The position numbers and the translations under genes were made by a program. From Bifidobacterium vespertilionis (GTDB lineage Bacteria; Actinomycetota; Actinomycetes; Actinomycetales; Bifidobacteriaceae): a stretch of 43,314 bases of DNA. The notes below the pieces were generated by a model, which worked only from the letters and a program-made list of their open reading frames with translations, did no database searches and was not told where the DNA came from. The stretch is from NCBI RefSeq assembly GCF_008698145.1, contig NZ_RZNZ01000021.1:1-43314 (forward strand). The letters run 5' to 3'. Below are positions 17,026 through 27,165 of the stretch, one piece after another (the stretch's first letter is position 1; each line of letters starts with the position of its first letter).

Positions 17026-18342
17026 TTACGCGCCCAAAGTGGCAATGGGCACCACCAGTATGCCATCATCGCGCCGATAGGCATGACTGCCCCGTCCCAC
17101 AAGAAACATCATGAATTCCGGTTCACGCACCTGTGCACACGGATTACCGCAAATCTTGTCACGGAACGCCAACAGTTTGGCCGCATTATCGTCATTTGCC
17201 TTCAGATCGCTCAGCTTAATCTCAATGGCACCCCAACGTCCATCGGACATCTCAATGATCACATCCACCTCCAGCCCCTTTTCATCACGATAGTATGACA
17301 GCCGATTACCTGCGCCAGGCAATGCGGACAGGTATACGTTGAGATCCCGAAGGCAAAGCACCTCAAACAGGCCACCGAGCGTCTGGGTGTCACGCAGCAA
17401 CATGTGTGGGGAAGCTCCCAACACCGCCGCCGGCAATGACGGATCCACAAAATAGCGCTTTGGCTTGGTACGCACACGTCGCTTGGATCGAAGGGGCGGT
17501 TCCCATCCGTCCAAATCAAACAGCAAGTAAAGATCCTGCAGCATCTCAATGTAGCTTTTCACCGTTTTCGCATCAGGCCGCCGATCGTCATCGCCATATG
17601 ACATGTCATCGGCAAGCGTGGAATACGTAGGTGCCTGAGAAATGTTCGTTCCCAACGCTTTTAGGAGAGATAGTGCGATTTCGGAATTCTTGCCCAGTTT
17701 GGGAATACTTACATCCAGCACGCTGCCGATGTACTCGTCTGGGATCTCCAAGGCAAATTCATCGTCCAATCCAAGATTGGCCGGCCATCCACCTCGGCAA
17801 CACCACCGTGCCACATCCTGTACGCTGGTTTGTCTGACGGCAGGTTTGAAAACACCATCAAACAATGCTTTCAGGCTGACCGCACCCGTTGATTCACCAG
17901 ATTCGGACAAACTCATGGGCCACATGCGCATCCGAGCCATGCGGCCAGTGCCGCTGTGGTGGATCTTCTCTTGATCCTTCGGCATGGACGATCCTGTGAG
18001 AATCAGCTGCCCCTTGCGGTTTGCATTGTCGTCTACATGCCGACGCGCCGCATCCCAGATCTCCGGCACATCTTGCCATTCGTCGATCAAATGTGGTTCG
18101 TTCCCCATCAATACCAATGCCGGATCGGTCCGCGCAGCCGCAAAAGTGGCCGCATCATCCAAGCGATCCGCACTTTTCGCCTGACAAAGCGCCGTCCATG
18201 TTTTACCGCACCATTTCGGTCCAACGATTTCGACCGCTCCGAATGCATGCAACAACTTATCAAGTCTGCCATCAACCACACGCGGACGATACCCAACAGG
18301 TGCCAGTCCCGCATCGGATGCATTGGTAGCATTCATGTCCAT
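17026..18342 (-). CDS. AAA_14/DUF4143 family ATPase
   Basis: A protein of about 438 residues. The N-terminal AAA domain has Walker A GPKWCGKT (residues 41-48) and Walker B-like LIDEWQDVPEIWD. The C-terminal DUF4143 part contains YRDEKGLEVDVIIE and GAIEIKL, a PD-(D/E)xK-like nuclease fold (Asp, then Glu-x-Lys). Proteins of this type are common in gut bacteria and often lie in variable loci; their role is not established. The start is uncertain: ATG 18342 is chosen, with ATG 18336 and TTG 18366 as alternatives and no strong ribosome site. It lies opposite to, and between, the peptide operon and ggt, and its GC content is lower than that of its neighbours. This suggests insertion into the locus. 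Confidence 0.85.
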   Translation of the reverse strand: MDMNATNASDAGLAPVGYRPRVVDGRLDKLLHAFGAVEIVGPKWCGKTWTALCQAKSADRLDDAATFAAARTDPALVLMGNEPHLIDEWQDVPEIWDAARRHVDDNANRKGQLILTGSSMPKDQEKIHHSGTGRMARMRMWPMSLSESGESTGAVSLKALFDGVFKPAVRQTSVQDVARWCCRGGWPANLGLDDEFALEIPDEYIGSVLDVSIPKLGKNSEIALSLLKALGTNISQAPTYSTLADDMSYGDDDRRPDAKTVKSYIEMLQDLYLLFDLDGWEPPLRSKRRVRTKPKRYFVDPSLPAAVLGASPHMLLRDTQTLGGLFEVLCLRDLNVYLSALPGAGNRLSYYRDEKGLEVDVIIEMSDGRWGAIEIKLSDLKANDDNAAKLLAFRDKICGNPCAQVREPEFMMFLVGRGSHAYRRDDGILVVPIATLGA

Positions 18343-18373
18343 CACCCGCCCAATCCAAGTTTCCAACAGCGCG

Positions 18374-18435
18374 TTCCCGATTTTACGCCATACCCATTCC
18401 CGATTTTACGCCATGCCCATTCCCGATTTTACGCC
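18374..18435. repeat. 23-bp tandem repeat, 2.7 units
   Basis: Two full units and one partial unit of TTCCCGATTTTACGCCATNCCCA, 23 bp each, just upstream of the AAA_14 gene start. The two full units differ by one base. They could hold a promoter operator for that minus-strand gene. Confidence 0.85.
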
Positions 18436-18542
18436 CTCTTTGCCGCCTGCCACCGGCGATCGGATGCCGGCGATCGGCCGGCAAGCGGCCGGCAAGCGGT
18501 CGATGATCGATCGGCGAGCGCCGCCGCCGTCCACCGCCGCCG

Positions 18543-18616
18543 TCCACGGAATGCGAATTTCCCCGCGGATCCCTTGCAATTCCGCCGTCCGATTTGGAAA
18601 ATTCGCGTTCCGTGGA
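18543..18616. repeat. hairpin repeat family B, copy 1
   Basis: Arms of 18 bases (18543-18560 and 18599-18616), TCCACGGAATGCGAATTT and AAATTCGCGTTCCGTGGA, pair fully if one G-T wobble is allowed, around a 38-base loop. A second copy with altered middle bases lies at 20580-20653, so ggt is flanked by the pair. The rest of 18343-18806 holds low-complexity GC repeats and the ggt leader, with no gene. Confidence 0.8.
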
Positions 18617-18806
18617 TGGCTGGGCACAGATGGCTGGACACACGGCAGGACGCACAGCTGGACGCCTCAGATGGCTCAGACAGTTCAGTTGGCCCAGTTG
18701 GCCCAGACGAGGACAATGGGAATCGGACAACAGCCCAACGGCGCTCCACAGCCGACGGTCCCTGACCGTCAACCCGCGACCACCCACAACAAAAGGACAC
18801 ATCACA

Positions 18807-20435
18807 ATGAAGCCGAATTTCGATCCGCTGGCCCAGCGCTACCCGTCGCAGCGCTTTCCGCTGTATGCCGGCAAGGCTATGGTGAACTGCTCGATGCCGC
18901 AGGCGTCGGCGGCCGGCCTGCAAGCGATCCTCAAGGGCGGCAACGCGTTCGACGCGGCGGTGGCGGCCGCGGCGGCGCTCACCGTGGTGGAGCCGACGGC
19001 GAATGGCATCGGCGCGGACGCGTTCATGATCGCGTGGAGCGCGCGCGACGGCAAACTGGTGGGGCTCAACTCCAGCGGCCCGGCCCCGCAGGCGATCTCG
19101 ATCGACAGGGTGCTCGCGGACGGCAGGGCGGAGAATGGCCGTATGCCCGTTCTCGGCTGGACCCCGGTCACCGTTTCGGGCGCACCGGGCGCGTGGGCGG
19201 CCATCAACGAACGCTACGGCCGGCTGAGCCTGTCCGAGGATCTGGCGCCCGCCGTCGATTACGCACGCAGCGGGTACCCGTGCAATCCGAACCTCGCCTA
19301 CTTCTGGAAGCGCGCGGCGGCCCGCTACGCTCGCGAGAACTCGGACGGTCGCTTCGACGAATGGTTCCGCACGTTCACCAAGGACGGCAGGACGCCCGAT
19401 TACGGCGACGTCATCACGCTGCCCGATCATGCGGACACCCTGGAGGCGATCGGCGAGACCAACGCCCGGGCGTTCTATGAGGGCGATCTGGCCCGCGCGA
19501 TCGACAAGGCCAGCCGCGATGCCGGCGGTTACCTGCGCTACGAGGATCTGGCCGCATTCAAGCCGCGCTGGGTCGATCCGATGCGTGTGAACTACCGAGG
19601 CTTCGAGGTGTGCGAGATCCCACCGAACGGCCAGGGGATCGTCGCCCTCATGGCGCTGAACATCCTCAACAACTTCGATTTCCCGGCAAAGGACAGCGCG
19701 GAGACATACCATCGCCAGATCGAGGCGACCAAGATCGCGTTCGCCGACGCCTTCGCCACCGTCACCGACCCGGATGACACCGATTTCGACTACACAAAGT
19801 ATCTCGACCCCTCCTACGGCGAGGAGAAGGCGCGGCTGATCGGCGAGCGCGCAGAGGTGCGGACCACCCACACGCCCTCCGATTCCGGCACGGTGTACCT
19901 GTGCTGCGCGGATGGGGAGGGCAACATGGTCTCCTACATCCAGTCGAACTACATGGGCTTCGGTTCCGGCATCGTGGTGCCCGGCACCGGCATCGCCCTA
20001 CAGAACCGCGGCGCCGATTTCTCGCTCGACCCCAACCGCGCGAACGCGCTCAAACCCGGCAAGCGCACGTATCATACGATCATCCCCGGCTTCCTCATGA
20101 AGGACGGACAGCCGGTTGGCCCGTTCGGCGTGATGGGCGGTTACATGCAGCCACAGGGCCACGTGCAGGTGACGATGAACGCGATCGACTTCCATCTGGA
20201 TCCGCAGCAGGCGCTCGACGCCCCGCGCTGGAAGTGGGACAGGGGCAACGACGTGCGCGTGGAGATGAAGTTCGATGCGCAGATCGCCCGCGAGCTGGCC
20301 CGACGCGGCCACAGCATGACCATGAGCCTGGAGCCGGCCGATTTCGGTCGCGGCCAGATGATCATGCGGCTGGACAACGGTATGCTGGTCGGAGGCACCG
20401 AATCGCGCACCGACAGCAACGTCGCGTGCCTGTAG
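18807..20435 (+). CDS. gamma-glutamyltransferase, cytoplasmic (YwrD-like)
   Basis: A 542-residue Ntn-hydrolase that transfers or hydrolyses gamma-glutamyl groups of glutathione and related peptides. The proenzyme cleaves itself before the nucleophilic Thr362 (SDSGTVYLCC). The motifs GGNAFDAAVAAAAALTVVEP and GVMGGYMQPQGH are typical. There is no signal peptide or lipobox, so it acts inside the cell like YwrD-type enzymes. Cys-Cys follows the nucleophile region, where other family members usually have Val-Asp. The start ATG has AAAGGA 10 bases upstream. It lies near two peptide importers and an M20 dipeptidase, consistent with use of imported gamma-glutamyl peptides. It has its own leader and is separated from the operon by the AAA_14 gene. 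Confidence 0.9.
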   Translation: MKPNFDPLAQRYPSQRFPLYAGKAMVNCSMPQASAAGLQAILKGGNAFDAAVAAAAALTVVEPTANGIGADAFMIAWSARDGKLVGLNSSGPAPQAISIDRVLADGRAENGRMPVLGWTPVTVSGAPGAWAAINERYGRLSLSEDLAPAVDYARSGYPCNPNLAYFWKRAAARYARENSDGRFDEWFRTFTKDGRTPDYGDVITLPDHADTLEAIGETNARAFYEGDLARAIDKASRDAGGYLRYEDLAAFKPRWVDPMRVNYRGFEVCEIPPNGQGIVALMALNILNNFDFPAKDSAETYHRQIEATKIAFADAFATVTDPDDTDFDYTKYLDPSYGEEKARLIGERAEVRTTHTPSDSGTVYLCCADGEGNMVSYIQSNYMGFGSGIVVPGTGIALQNRGADFSLDPNRANALKPGKRTYHTIIPGFLMKDGQPVGPFGVMGGYMQPQGHVQVTMNAIDFHLDPQQALDAPRWKWDRGNDVRVEMKFDAQIARELARRGHSMTMSLEPADFGRGQMIMRLDNGMLVGGTESRTDSNVACL

Positions 20436-20579
20436 CCGGGCCGCGGAGGGGCTGATGGCCCGCCGGGCTTTGATTGCCGGGTTTCGATTGCCGGGTTTAC
20501 GATTGCCGCAAACTGGGCAGATAGGACAGGGAAAGATTAAAGGATCGATGGCTTGGCTGTCGATGGCTGTCGATGACTG

Positions 20580-20653
20580 TCCACGGAACTCGAATTTCCG
20601 AAATGGCTTGGCGGCATTCCAACAATCCAGCGGGAAAAATCGAGTTCCGTGGA
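20580..20653. repeat. hairpin repeat family B, copy 2
   Basis: Arms TCCACGGAACTCGA (20580-20593) and TCGAGTTCCGTGGA (20640-20653) pair perfectly over 14 bp and continue with ATTTCC/GGAAAA. Compared with copy 1 at 18543, the outer bases TCCACGGAA are the same, while the inner AC-TCG pairs differ on both arms and still pair. Loops are 38 and 46 bases. Confidence 0.8.
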
Positions 20654-20681
20654 CGATTGACGGACGATTGACGGACGATAG

Positions 20682-22490
<1,809 letters not shown>

Positions 22491-22514
22491 GACGCCGGCA
22501 GGACGGCAGTGGGG

Positions 22515-22552
22515 GCGTCCGCTCCCCCGCAGGGCTATGGGAGCGGACGCCG
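22515..22552. promoter_or_regulatory. 13-bp perfect stem between rmlB and rmlCD
   Basis: GGCGTCCGCTCCC (22515-22527) and GGGAGCGGACGCC (22540-22552) pair perfectly around a 12-base loop. There is no T-tract. It sits in the 98-base gap inside a likely operon, so it could be an mRNA stabiliser or partial terminator that sets different levels of the two genes. Confidence 0.6.
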
Positions 22553-22588
22553 TTCGAAGGGGTTCGATCAGGAAAGGAATTATGAGTC

Positions 22589-24040
22589 ATGTCGTTTGAG
22601 TTTGAGAAGGAACTTCGGGTCACGACCACGGACATCCCGGGCCTGTTGGTGTTCGACCTGCCCGTGCACGGCGACAACCGCGGCTGGTTCAAGGAGAACT
22701 GGCAGCGCGCCAAGATGACCGCCCTGGGCCTGCCCGACTTCGGACCCGTCCAGAACAACATCTCGTATAACGCCGCCAGGGGCGTCACCCGCGGCATCCA
22801 CGCCGAACCCTGGGACAAGTACATCTCGATCGCGTCCGGCGAGATCTTCGGCGCGTGGGTCGACCTCAGGCCCGGCGAGAGTTTCGGCCGGGTGTACACC
22901 ACCCGCCTGGACCCGAGCCGGGCGATCTACGTGCCGCGCGGCGTGGGCAACAGCTTCCAGGCCCTCGAGAACGGCACCGTGTACACCTATCTGGTCAACG
23001 CCCACTGGAGCCCGGAGCAGAAGAGGACGTACACGTTCGTCAACCTCGCCGACCCGACGCTCAACATCAAGTGGCCGATCCCGCTCGAGCAGTCCGAGCG
23101 CAGCGAGGCCGACCTGCACCACCCCATGCTCAAGGACGCCAAGCCCATGGCGCCCAAGCGCACCCTGGTGACCGGGTGCAACGGGCAATTGGGCCGCGCG
23201 ATCCGCGCCTACGCCGAAGCCCACCACCTGGAGGGCTTCGAGTACACGGACATCGACACGTTCGACCTCTCCGACCCGACGGCGTACGACCGGTTCGACT
23301 GGAGCCTGTACGGCACGATCATCAACGCGGGCGCGTACACCGCCGTCGACAGGGCCGAGACCGCGGAGGGCCGTCCGGTCGCATGGAAGGCGAACGCGGC
23401 CGGCCCCGCCCTGCTGGCGCGCGTGGCCGCGGAGCATCGCATCACGCTGGTGCACATCAGCTCGGACTACGTGTTCGACGGGACCACCGAGGAGCATACG
23501 GAGACCGAGGCGTTCGCGCCTTTGGGCGTGTATGGGCAGTCGAAGGCCGCGGGCGACATCGCGGTCATGAACGCGCCGGAGCATTACATCCTGCGCTCGA
23601 GCTGGGTGATCGGCGAGGGGCGCAACTTCGTCAGGACCATGATGAGCCTGAGCGACCGCGTGGCCGACCCGGAGGATTCCTTGGACCATGTGACCGTGGT
23701 GGACGACCAGTACGGGCGGCTCACGTTCACGAAGGACATGGCCGGGGCGGTCTTCCACCTGTTGGATTCGCACGCGCCCTATGGCACGTACAACCTGACC
23801 GGGAGCGGCGCGGTGAGGAACTGGGCCGAGATCGCCGCGGCCGTATTCGAGCAGACGAACGGCAACGGCGACAGGGTCCAGCCGATCTCGACGGCCGAGT
23901 ACTTCGCCAATGCGAAGAACCCGGTCGCGCCCCGCCCGACGCATTCCGCGCTGGACCTGAGCAAGATCGAGGCCGCCGGGTACACGCCCGCCGACTGGGA
24001 GGAAAGCCTCAAGGAATACATAGAGCGAGAACTCAATTGA
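22589..24040 (+). CDS. rmlCD: dTDP-4-dehydrorhamnose 3,5-epimerase / reductase fusion
   Basis: A 483-residue bifunctional enzyme for the last two steps to dTDP-L-rhamnose. The N-terminal cupin epimerase (about 1-185) has catalytic His71 in GVTRGIHAEPW. The C-terminal NADPH reductase (about 190-483) has TLVTGCNGQLG (193-202), ISSDYVFDG, and YGQSK with the Tyr-x3-Lys pair. The fused order is characteristic of bifidobacteria. The start ATG 22589 is 11 bases after AGGAAAGGA. A closer ATG at 22582 in another frame opens a five-codon ORF (MSHVV) that overlaps the true start. Confidence 0.94.
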   Translation: MSFEFEKELRVTTTDIPGLLVFDLPVHGDNRGWFKENWQRAKMTALGLPDFGPVQNNISYNAARGVTRGIHAEPWDKYISIASGEIFGAWVDLRPGESFGRVYTTRLDPSRAIYVPRGVGNSFQALENGTVYTYLVNAHWSPEQKRTYTFVNLADPTLNIKWPIPLEQSERSEADLHHPMLKDAKPMAPKRTLVTGCNGQLGRAIRAYAEAHHLEGFEYTDIDTFDLSDPTAYDRFDWSLYGTIINAGAYTAVDRAETAEGRPVAWKANAAGPALLARVAAEHRITLVHISSDYVFDGTTEEHTETEAFAPLGVYGQSKAAGDIAVMNAPEHYILRSSWVIGEGRNFVRTMMSLSDRVADPEDSLDHVTVVDDQYGRLTFTKDMAGAVFHLLDSHAPYGTYNLTGSGAVRNWAEIAAAVFEQTNGNGDRVQPISTAEYFANAKNPVAPRPTHSALDLSKIEAAGYTPADWEESLKEYIERELN

Positions 24041-24138
24041 TAGATGCGATGCAGATCATGCGGATTGCGCTATGGCACGGTGCACGAATCGAATATTCTC
24101 ACTTGCGCCACGACCAATTTCCCGCATAAAGTATGACT
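24041..24138 (+). promoter_or_regulatory. CRISPR leader region
   Basis: This 98-base gap between rmlCD and the first repeat is the leader end, because crRNA polarity is plus (repeat 3' end ATGATCCG is the handle) and the degenerate last repeat lies at the far right. It is locally AT-rich near 24088-24138 (GAATATTCTCAC, CATAAAGTATGACT). A TATTCT-like -10 is possible, but no clear -35 is seen. Confidence 0.6.
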
Positions 24139-25144
24139 GTTGGCCCCGCATACGCGGGGATGATCCGGGCATCGGCATCGGCGACGCCATCCAAGTCGTG
24201 TTGGCCCCGCATACGCGGGGATGATCCGGTCTCCGACGCCAAGACCGCGCTTCAGGACCAGTTGGCCCCGCATACGCGGGGATGATCCGTCGGTGAGGTT
24301 CATCAGGGTGCGGCTGATGCGGTTGGCCCCGCATACGCGGGGATGATCCGCCGTCGGTGCCCTGGGTGAGGAGTTCCGCGGCGTTGGCCCCGCATACGCG
24401 GGGATGATCCGTTGTTCGAGCCATTCGCATGCCTCGTAGAGGGGTTGGCCCCGCATACGCGGGGATGATCCGGCGGGGCAGCCTTTGGATTGGAGCGCGA
24501 CCTCGTTGGCCCCGCATACGCGGGGATGATCCGACCAAGTGAGCGAAGGGAGACCGGCAATGCCAGTTGGCCCCGCATACGCGGGGATGATCCGGCCCAC
24601 AACCAGATCGCCTACCGCACCGAGGCGGTTGGCCCCGCATACGCGGGGATGATCCGGTCAGCGGGTCCAAGCCGGCGGCGATGCACGCGTTGGCCCCGCA
24701 TACGCGGGGATGATCCGCCTTGGCGCGTCTGATCTTGTCCGGGCTCCAGGTTGGCCCCGCATACGCGGGGATGATCCTCCTCCGACGCATAGCGCCGCCA
24801 GAGCGTCACGGTTGGCCCCGCATACGCGGGGATGATCCGGCCAACGCATGATCTGGCACCATCCGGACCTGGTTGGCCCCGCATACGCGGGGATGATCCG
24901 GGCACGGCGTAGGGCTCGGGCAGGACTGTGGAGGTTGGCCCCGCATACGCGGGGATGATCCGAGCTGGATCTTCCGCATGAAGGACGGCAACGCGTTGGC
25001 CCCGCATACGCGGGGATGATCCGGCGACGGTCACGGTCCTGACGGACATCGCGGCGTTGGCCCCGCATACGCGGGGATGATCCGGGGGACGCGAAACGAT
25101 GCAACCTCCAGCTGCCGTTGGCCCCGCATACGTGGGAATGATCC
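24139..25144 (+). CRISPR. type I-E CRISPR array, 17 repeats and 16 spacers
   Basis: Repeats start at 24139, 24200, 24261, 24322, 24383, 24444, 24505, 24566, 24628, 24689, 24750, 24811, 24872, 24934, 24995, 25056 and 25117. Each is 28 nt, opening GTTGGCCCCGCATACG and closing GGGGATGATCC, followed by G in all internal units except that at 24750, which has T. Units are 61 nt, twice 62. The stem CCCCGC/GCGGGG matches type I-E repeats processed by Cas6e. The last repeat has CGTGGGAATG in place of CGCGGGGATG, which marks the old end. Spacers are GC-rich and several read through without stops (for example 24600-24627 gives HNQIAYRTE), as expected for phage genes. The cas operon begins 2.1 kb to the right. 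Confidence 0.98.
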
Positions 25145-25146
25145 AA

Positions 25147-25193
25147 GTAAGCGCCTCGGCTACTACCCAAATGGCGGTAGCGGGGGCGCTTAC
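25147..25193. promoter_or_regulatory. large hairpin directly after the last CRISPR repeat
   Basis: Outer arms GTAAGCGCC (25147-25155) and GGCGCTTAC (25185-25193) pair perfectly, and inside them GCTAC and GTAGC pair again. It lies two bases beyond the final repeat. It may end the pre-crRNA transcript, although no T-tract follows. Confidence 0.6.
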
Positions 25194-25210
25194 GTCCCAA
25201 TCATACAGAG

Positions 25211-25276
25211 AGGCCGAGTGGAGCCGCCTGTAAAGCGGCCGTGCAATCCATGCAGGTTCGAATCCTGTACTACGGC
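25211..25276 (+). tRNA. tRNA-Tyr-like sequence (anticodon GTA), probably damaged
   Basis: A good anticodon arm is seen: stem GCCGC/GCGGC around CTGTAAA, with GTA at 25230-25232. After a 12-base variable part comes a good T-arm, GCAGG-TTCGAAT-CCTGT (25252-25268), then ACTACGG. A D-arm-like GGC-CGAGTGGA-GCC overlaps the anticodon stem by three bases, as if a few bases were deleted. No matching 5' acceptor strand and no CCA end were found; GCGGTAG at 25174-25180 pairs with CTACGGC at six of seven positions but is too far away. Probably a tRNA pseudogene or att remnant. Confidence 0.5.
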
Positions 25277-25290
25277 AAACCACGGGATGA

Positions 25291-25316
25291 GTACCCGCCC
25301 ATGCAGGGATGATTGA
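25291..25316 (+). repeat. highly degenerate CRISPR-like repeat
   Basis: GTACCCGCCCATGCAGGGAT followed by GATTGA keeps the CCC/GGG stem and the GGGATGAT end of the CRISPR repeat, with several changes. It may be a relic of an older, longer array. It lies 55 bases before the small gene at 25371. Confidence 0.4.
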
Positions 25317-25370
25317 TAATCTGGACATCAACCGGGATATCGCACCCGGACTTACGGAGGGGACAGACCA

Positions 25371-25637
25371 GTGAAAACGTTCAGGGAATTGAAGAGCGCC
25401 GCGCAGGCCGAGGCCGCGCGCCACGGTGACCGCATCATCGATCCGCTCGGCGTAGTGGACGGGAAGATGGTGTTCTACGCACTGCCGCCCGGCATACACG
25501 AGGGCGACATCGTCGGACTGCCGGAAGCCTACTGGGTGGACGTGCGCACGGGATCCGCCCGCCCGTTCACCAACAAGGAATGCCGTCTGCTGGTAAACAA
25601 GCAATTCCTCGAATCGGCCGAGCCCATGCAGGAGTAG
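25371..25637 (+). CDS. small hypothetical protein, 88 residues
   Basis: Starts at GTG 25371, eight bases after a strong GGAGGGG. The protein is hydrophilic, with no membrane segment or signal peptide. It contains a helical Ala/Glu-rich start (FRELKSAAQAEAARHGDRII), then DPLGVVDGKMVFYALPPGIH, GDIVGLPEAYWVDVRTG and a final KECRLLVNKQFLESAEP. I do not recognise the family. A hairpin CCGGG/CCCGG lies at about 25332-25348, before the ribosome site. It sits alone between the CRISPR array and rmlA; codon use is normal for the locus, so it is probably a real gene. Confidence 0.6.
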   Translation: MKTFRELKSAAQAEAARHGDRIIDPLGVVDGKMVFYALPPGIHEGDIVGLPEAYWVDVRTGSARPFTNKECRLLVNKQFLESAEPMQE

Positions 25638-25787
25638 GCCGCAATCATACACAGACGATCAGGCAGCCACGAGATCCATTGTGAATTCGTCCGTATTCGC
25701 TCAGATGATGCCTAGCCGCCAACGGTGGAGATGATCCCGTCCCATCGTCCCGGCTTCCCGTCACCATATCCTCAGAAAGGAAAACCC

Positions 25788-26687
25788 ATGAAAGGCATCA
25801 TTCTGGCCGGCGGCTCCGGCACCCGACTCTACCCGCTGACCACGGTCACCTCCAAGCAGCTGCTGCCGGTGTACGACAAGCCGATGATCTACTACCCGCT
25901 TTCGGTGCTCATGCTTGCGGGCATCCGCGACATCCTGATCATCAGCACCCCCAAGGACCTGCCCAATTTCGAGCGCCTTTTGGGCAATGGCGAGCGGTAT
26001 GGCGTGAACTTCAGTTACAAGGTCCAGCCAAGCCCGGATGGCCTCGCGCAGGCGTTCATCCTTGGCGAGGAGTTCATCGGCGGCGAACCGTGCGCGATGG
26101 TGCTGGGCGACAACATCTTCTACGGCAACGGCCTCGGAGCCACGCTGCACAAGGCGGTCACGAAGGCGGAAAGCGGCGAGGGCGCGACCGTGTTCGGCTA
26201 TTGGGTCGACGATCCCGAGCGCTACGGCGTGGTCGAGTTCGACGCGGACAAACGGGCGGTCTCCATCGAGGAGAAGCCGAAGGTCCCCAAGTCGAATTAC
26301 GCGGTGACGGGCCTGTATTTCTACGACGAGCGCGTCACGGAGTTCGCCAAGCGGGTGAAGCCTTCCGCTCGCGGTGAGTTGGAGATCACGGACCTGAACA
26401 GCATGTATCTGGAGGATGGGTCGCTCAATGTGCGCACGCTGGGCCGTGGCTACGCGTGGCTGGACACGGGCACCATGGACTCCCTGTATGAGGCGGGCGA
26501 GTTCGTGCGCACGGTTCAGCGGGCGCAGGGTCTGCCCATTGCGGTGATCGAGGAGATCGCGTACGAGAACGGGTGGATCTCCAAGGACGAGCTGCTGGAG
26601 TCGGCCGACCGCTACGGCAAGTCCCCGTACGGCAAGCATCTGCGTGACGTGGCCGAGGGCAAGCTCGTGCTCATCCCGAACCGGTAG
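25788..26687 (+). CDS. rmlA: glucose-1-phosphate thymidylyltransferase
   Basis: A 299-residue nucleotidyltransferase joining dTTP and glucose-1-phosphate to make dTDP-glucose, the first step to dTDP-L-rhamnose. The signature [11 protein letters not shown] (residues 8-18) and [17 protein letters not shown] (from residue 23) are complete. VLGDNIFYG and the C-terminal GYAWLDTGT are also typical, and length is normal. The start ATG has AGAAAGGA upstream. It is separated from rmlB and rmlCD by the CRISPR array and must have its own promoter, which I could not place. Confidence 0.95.
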   Translation: MKGIILAGGSGTRLYPLTTVTSKQLLPVYDKPMIYYPLSVLMLAGIRDILIISTPKDLPNFERLLGNGERYGVNFSYKVQPSPDGLAQAFILGEEFIGGEPCAMVLGDNIFYGNGLGATLHKAVTKAESGEGATVFGYWVDDPERYGVVEFDADKRAVSIEEKPKVPKSNYAVTGLYFYDERVTEFAKRVKPSARGELEITDLNSMYLEDGSLNVRTLGRGYAWLDTGTMDSLYEAGEFVRTVQRAQGLPIAVIEEIAYENGWISKDELLESADRYGKSPYGKHLRDVAEGKLVLIPNR

Positions 26688-26739
26688 TGAACTCATCGAT
26701 CTCAGGCTCTTGCGAATGCTCGATGCCAAGCATCTACTG

Positions 26740-27165
26740 CTTGCTACGTTGCTTACCTGCGTTCTACGCGCTCGCAAGGCGTTCGGATGGGTTTGAAAGG
26801 GTTTGGCCGGCATGTAATTCCGATTTGTGCGGGTGATTTCTCCGGGTGGGCTGGATAACAACGCCGTCGTTCCGCCGGTTTTCCGCGGATGTTATCCGAG
26901 CAATCCGGAAAAACGCATGCACAAATCGGAATTATCCGATGTAGTTTTGGCCGCAGCGCATTGTGAGACGTAGTTGGCATCCATACGGCACCAACTACTA
27001 CGTTGCCACCGCCCAAAACGCGTTATCGGGATGTTGCCACAACCTGAAAACTGATGCCCCGCAATAACTGGCGGCATGCCTCTCACAATAGACCAGCCCC
27101 GCACCGCTGTTAGACCGCTGTTAGACTGTTAGCGATCCGCAGTTGCGGATTTGAACCGAGAGTGA
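26740..27165. repeat. DUF234-linked structured repeat, copy 1
   Basis: Copy 1 of three (others at 38899 and 41011). Shared landmarks are GTTCTACGCG (26761), inverted repeats GTAATTCCGATTTGTGC (26814-26830) and its near-complement at 26919-26936, an inner stem GGATAACA/TGTTATCC, a CGATGTAGTTT block, and an end GTTAGCGATCCGCAGTTGCG then GATTTGAACCGAGAGTGA. Positions 26688-26740 contain AATGCTCGA and a CTACGTTGCTT word that match the decayed 3' tail of a DUF234 ATPase gene. No coding capacity. It may be a MITE or a structured RNA. Confidence 0.8.

Noticed and set aside
25715..25738. Another CRISPR-like repeat upstream of rmlA (CCGCCAACGGTGGAGATGAT)
   Set aside because: Only the GATGATCC end and CCGC agree well; the stem is broken and there is no partner repeat, so it is too weak to call.
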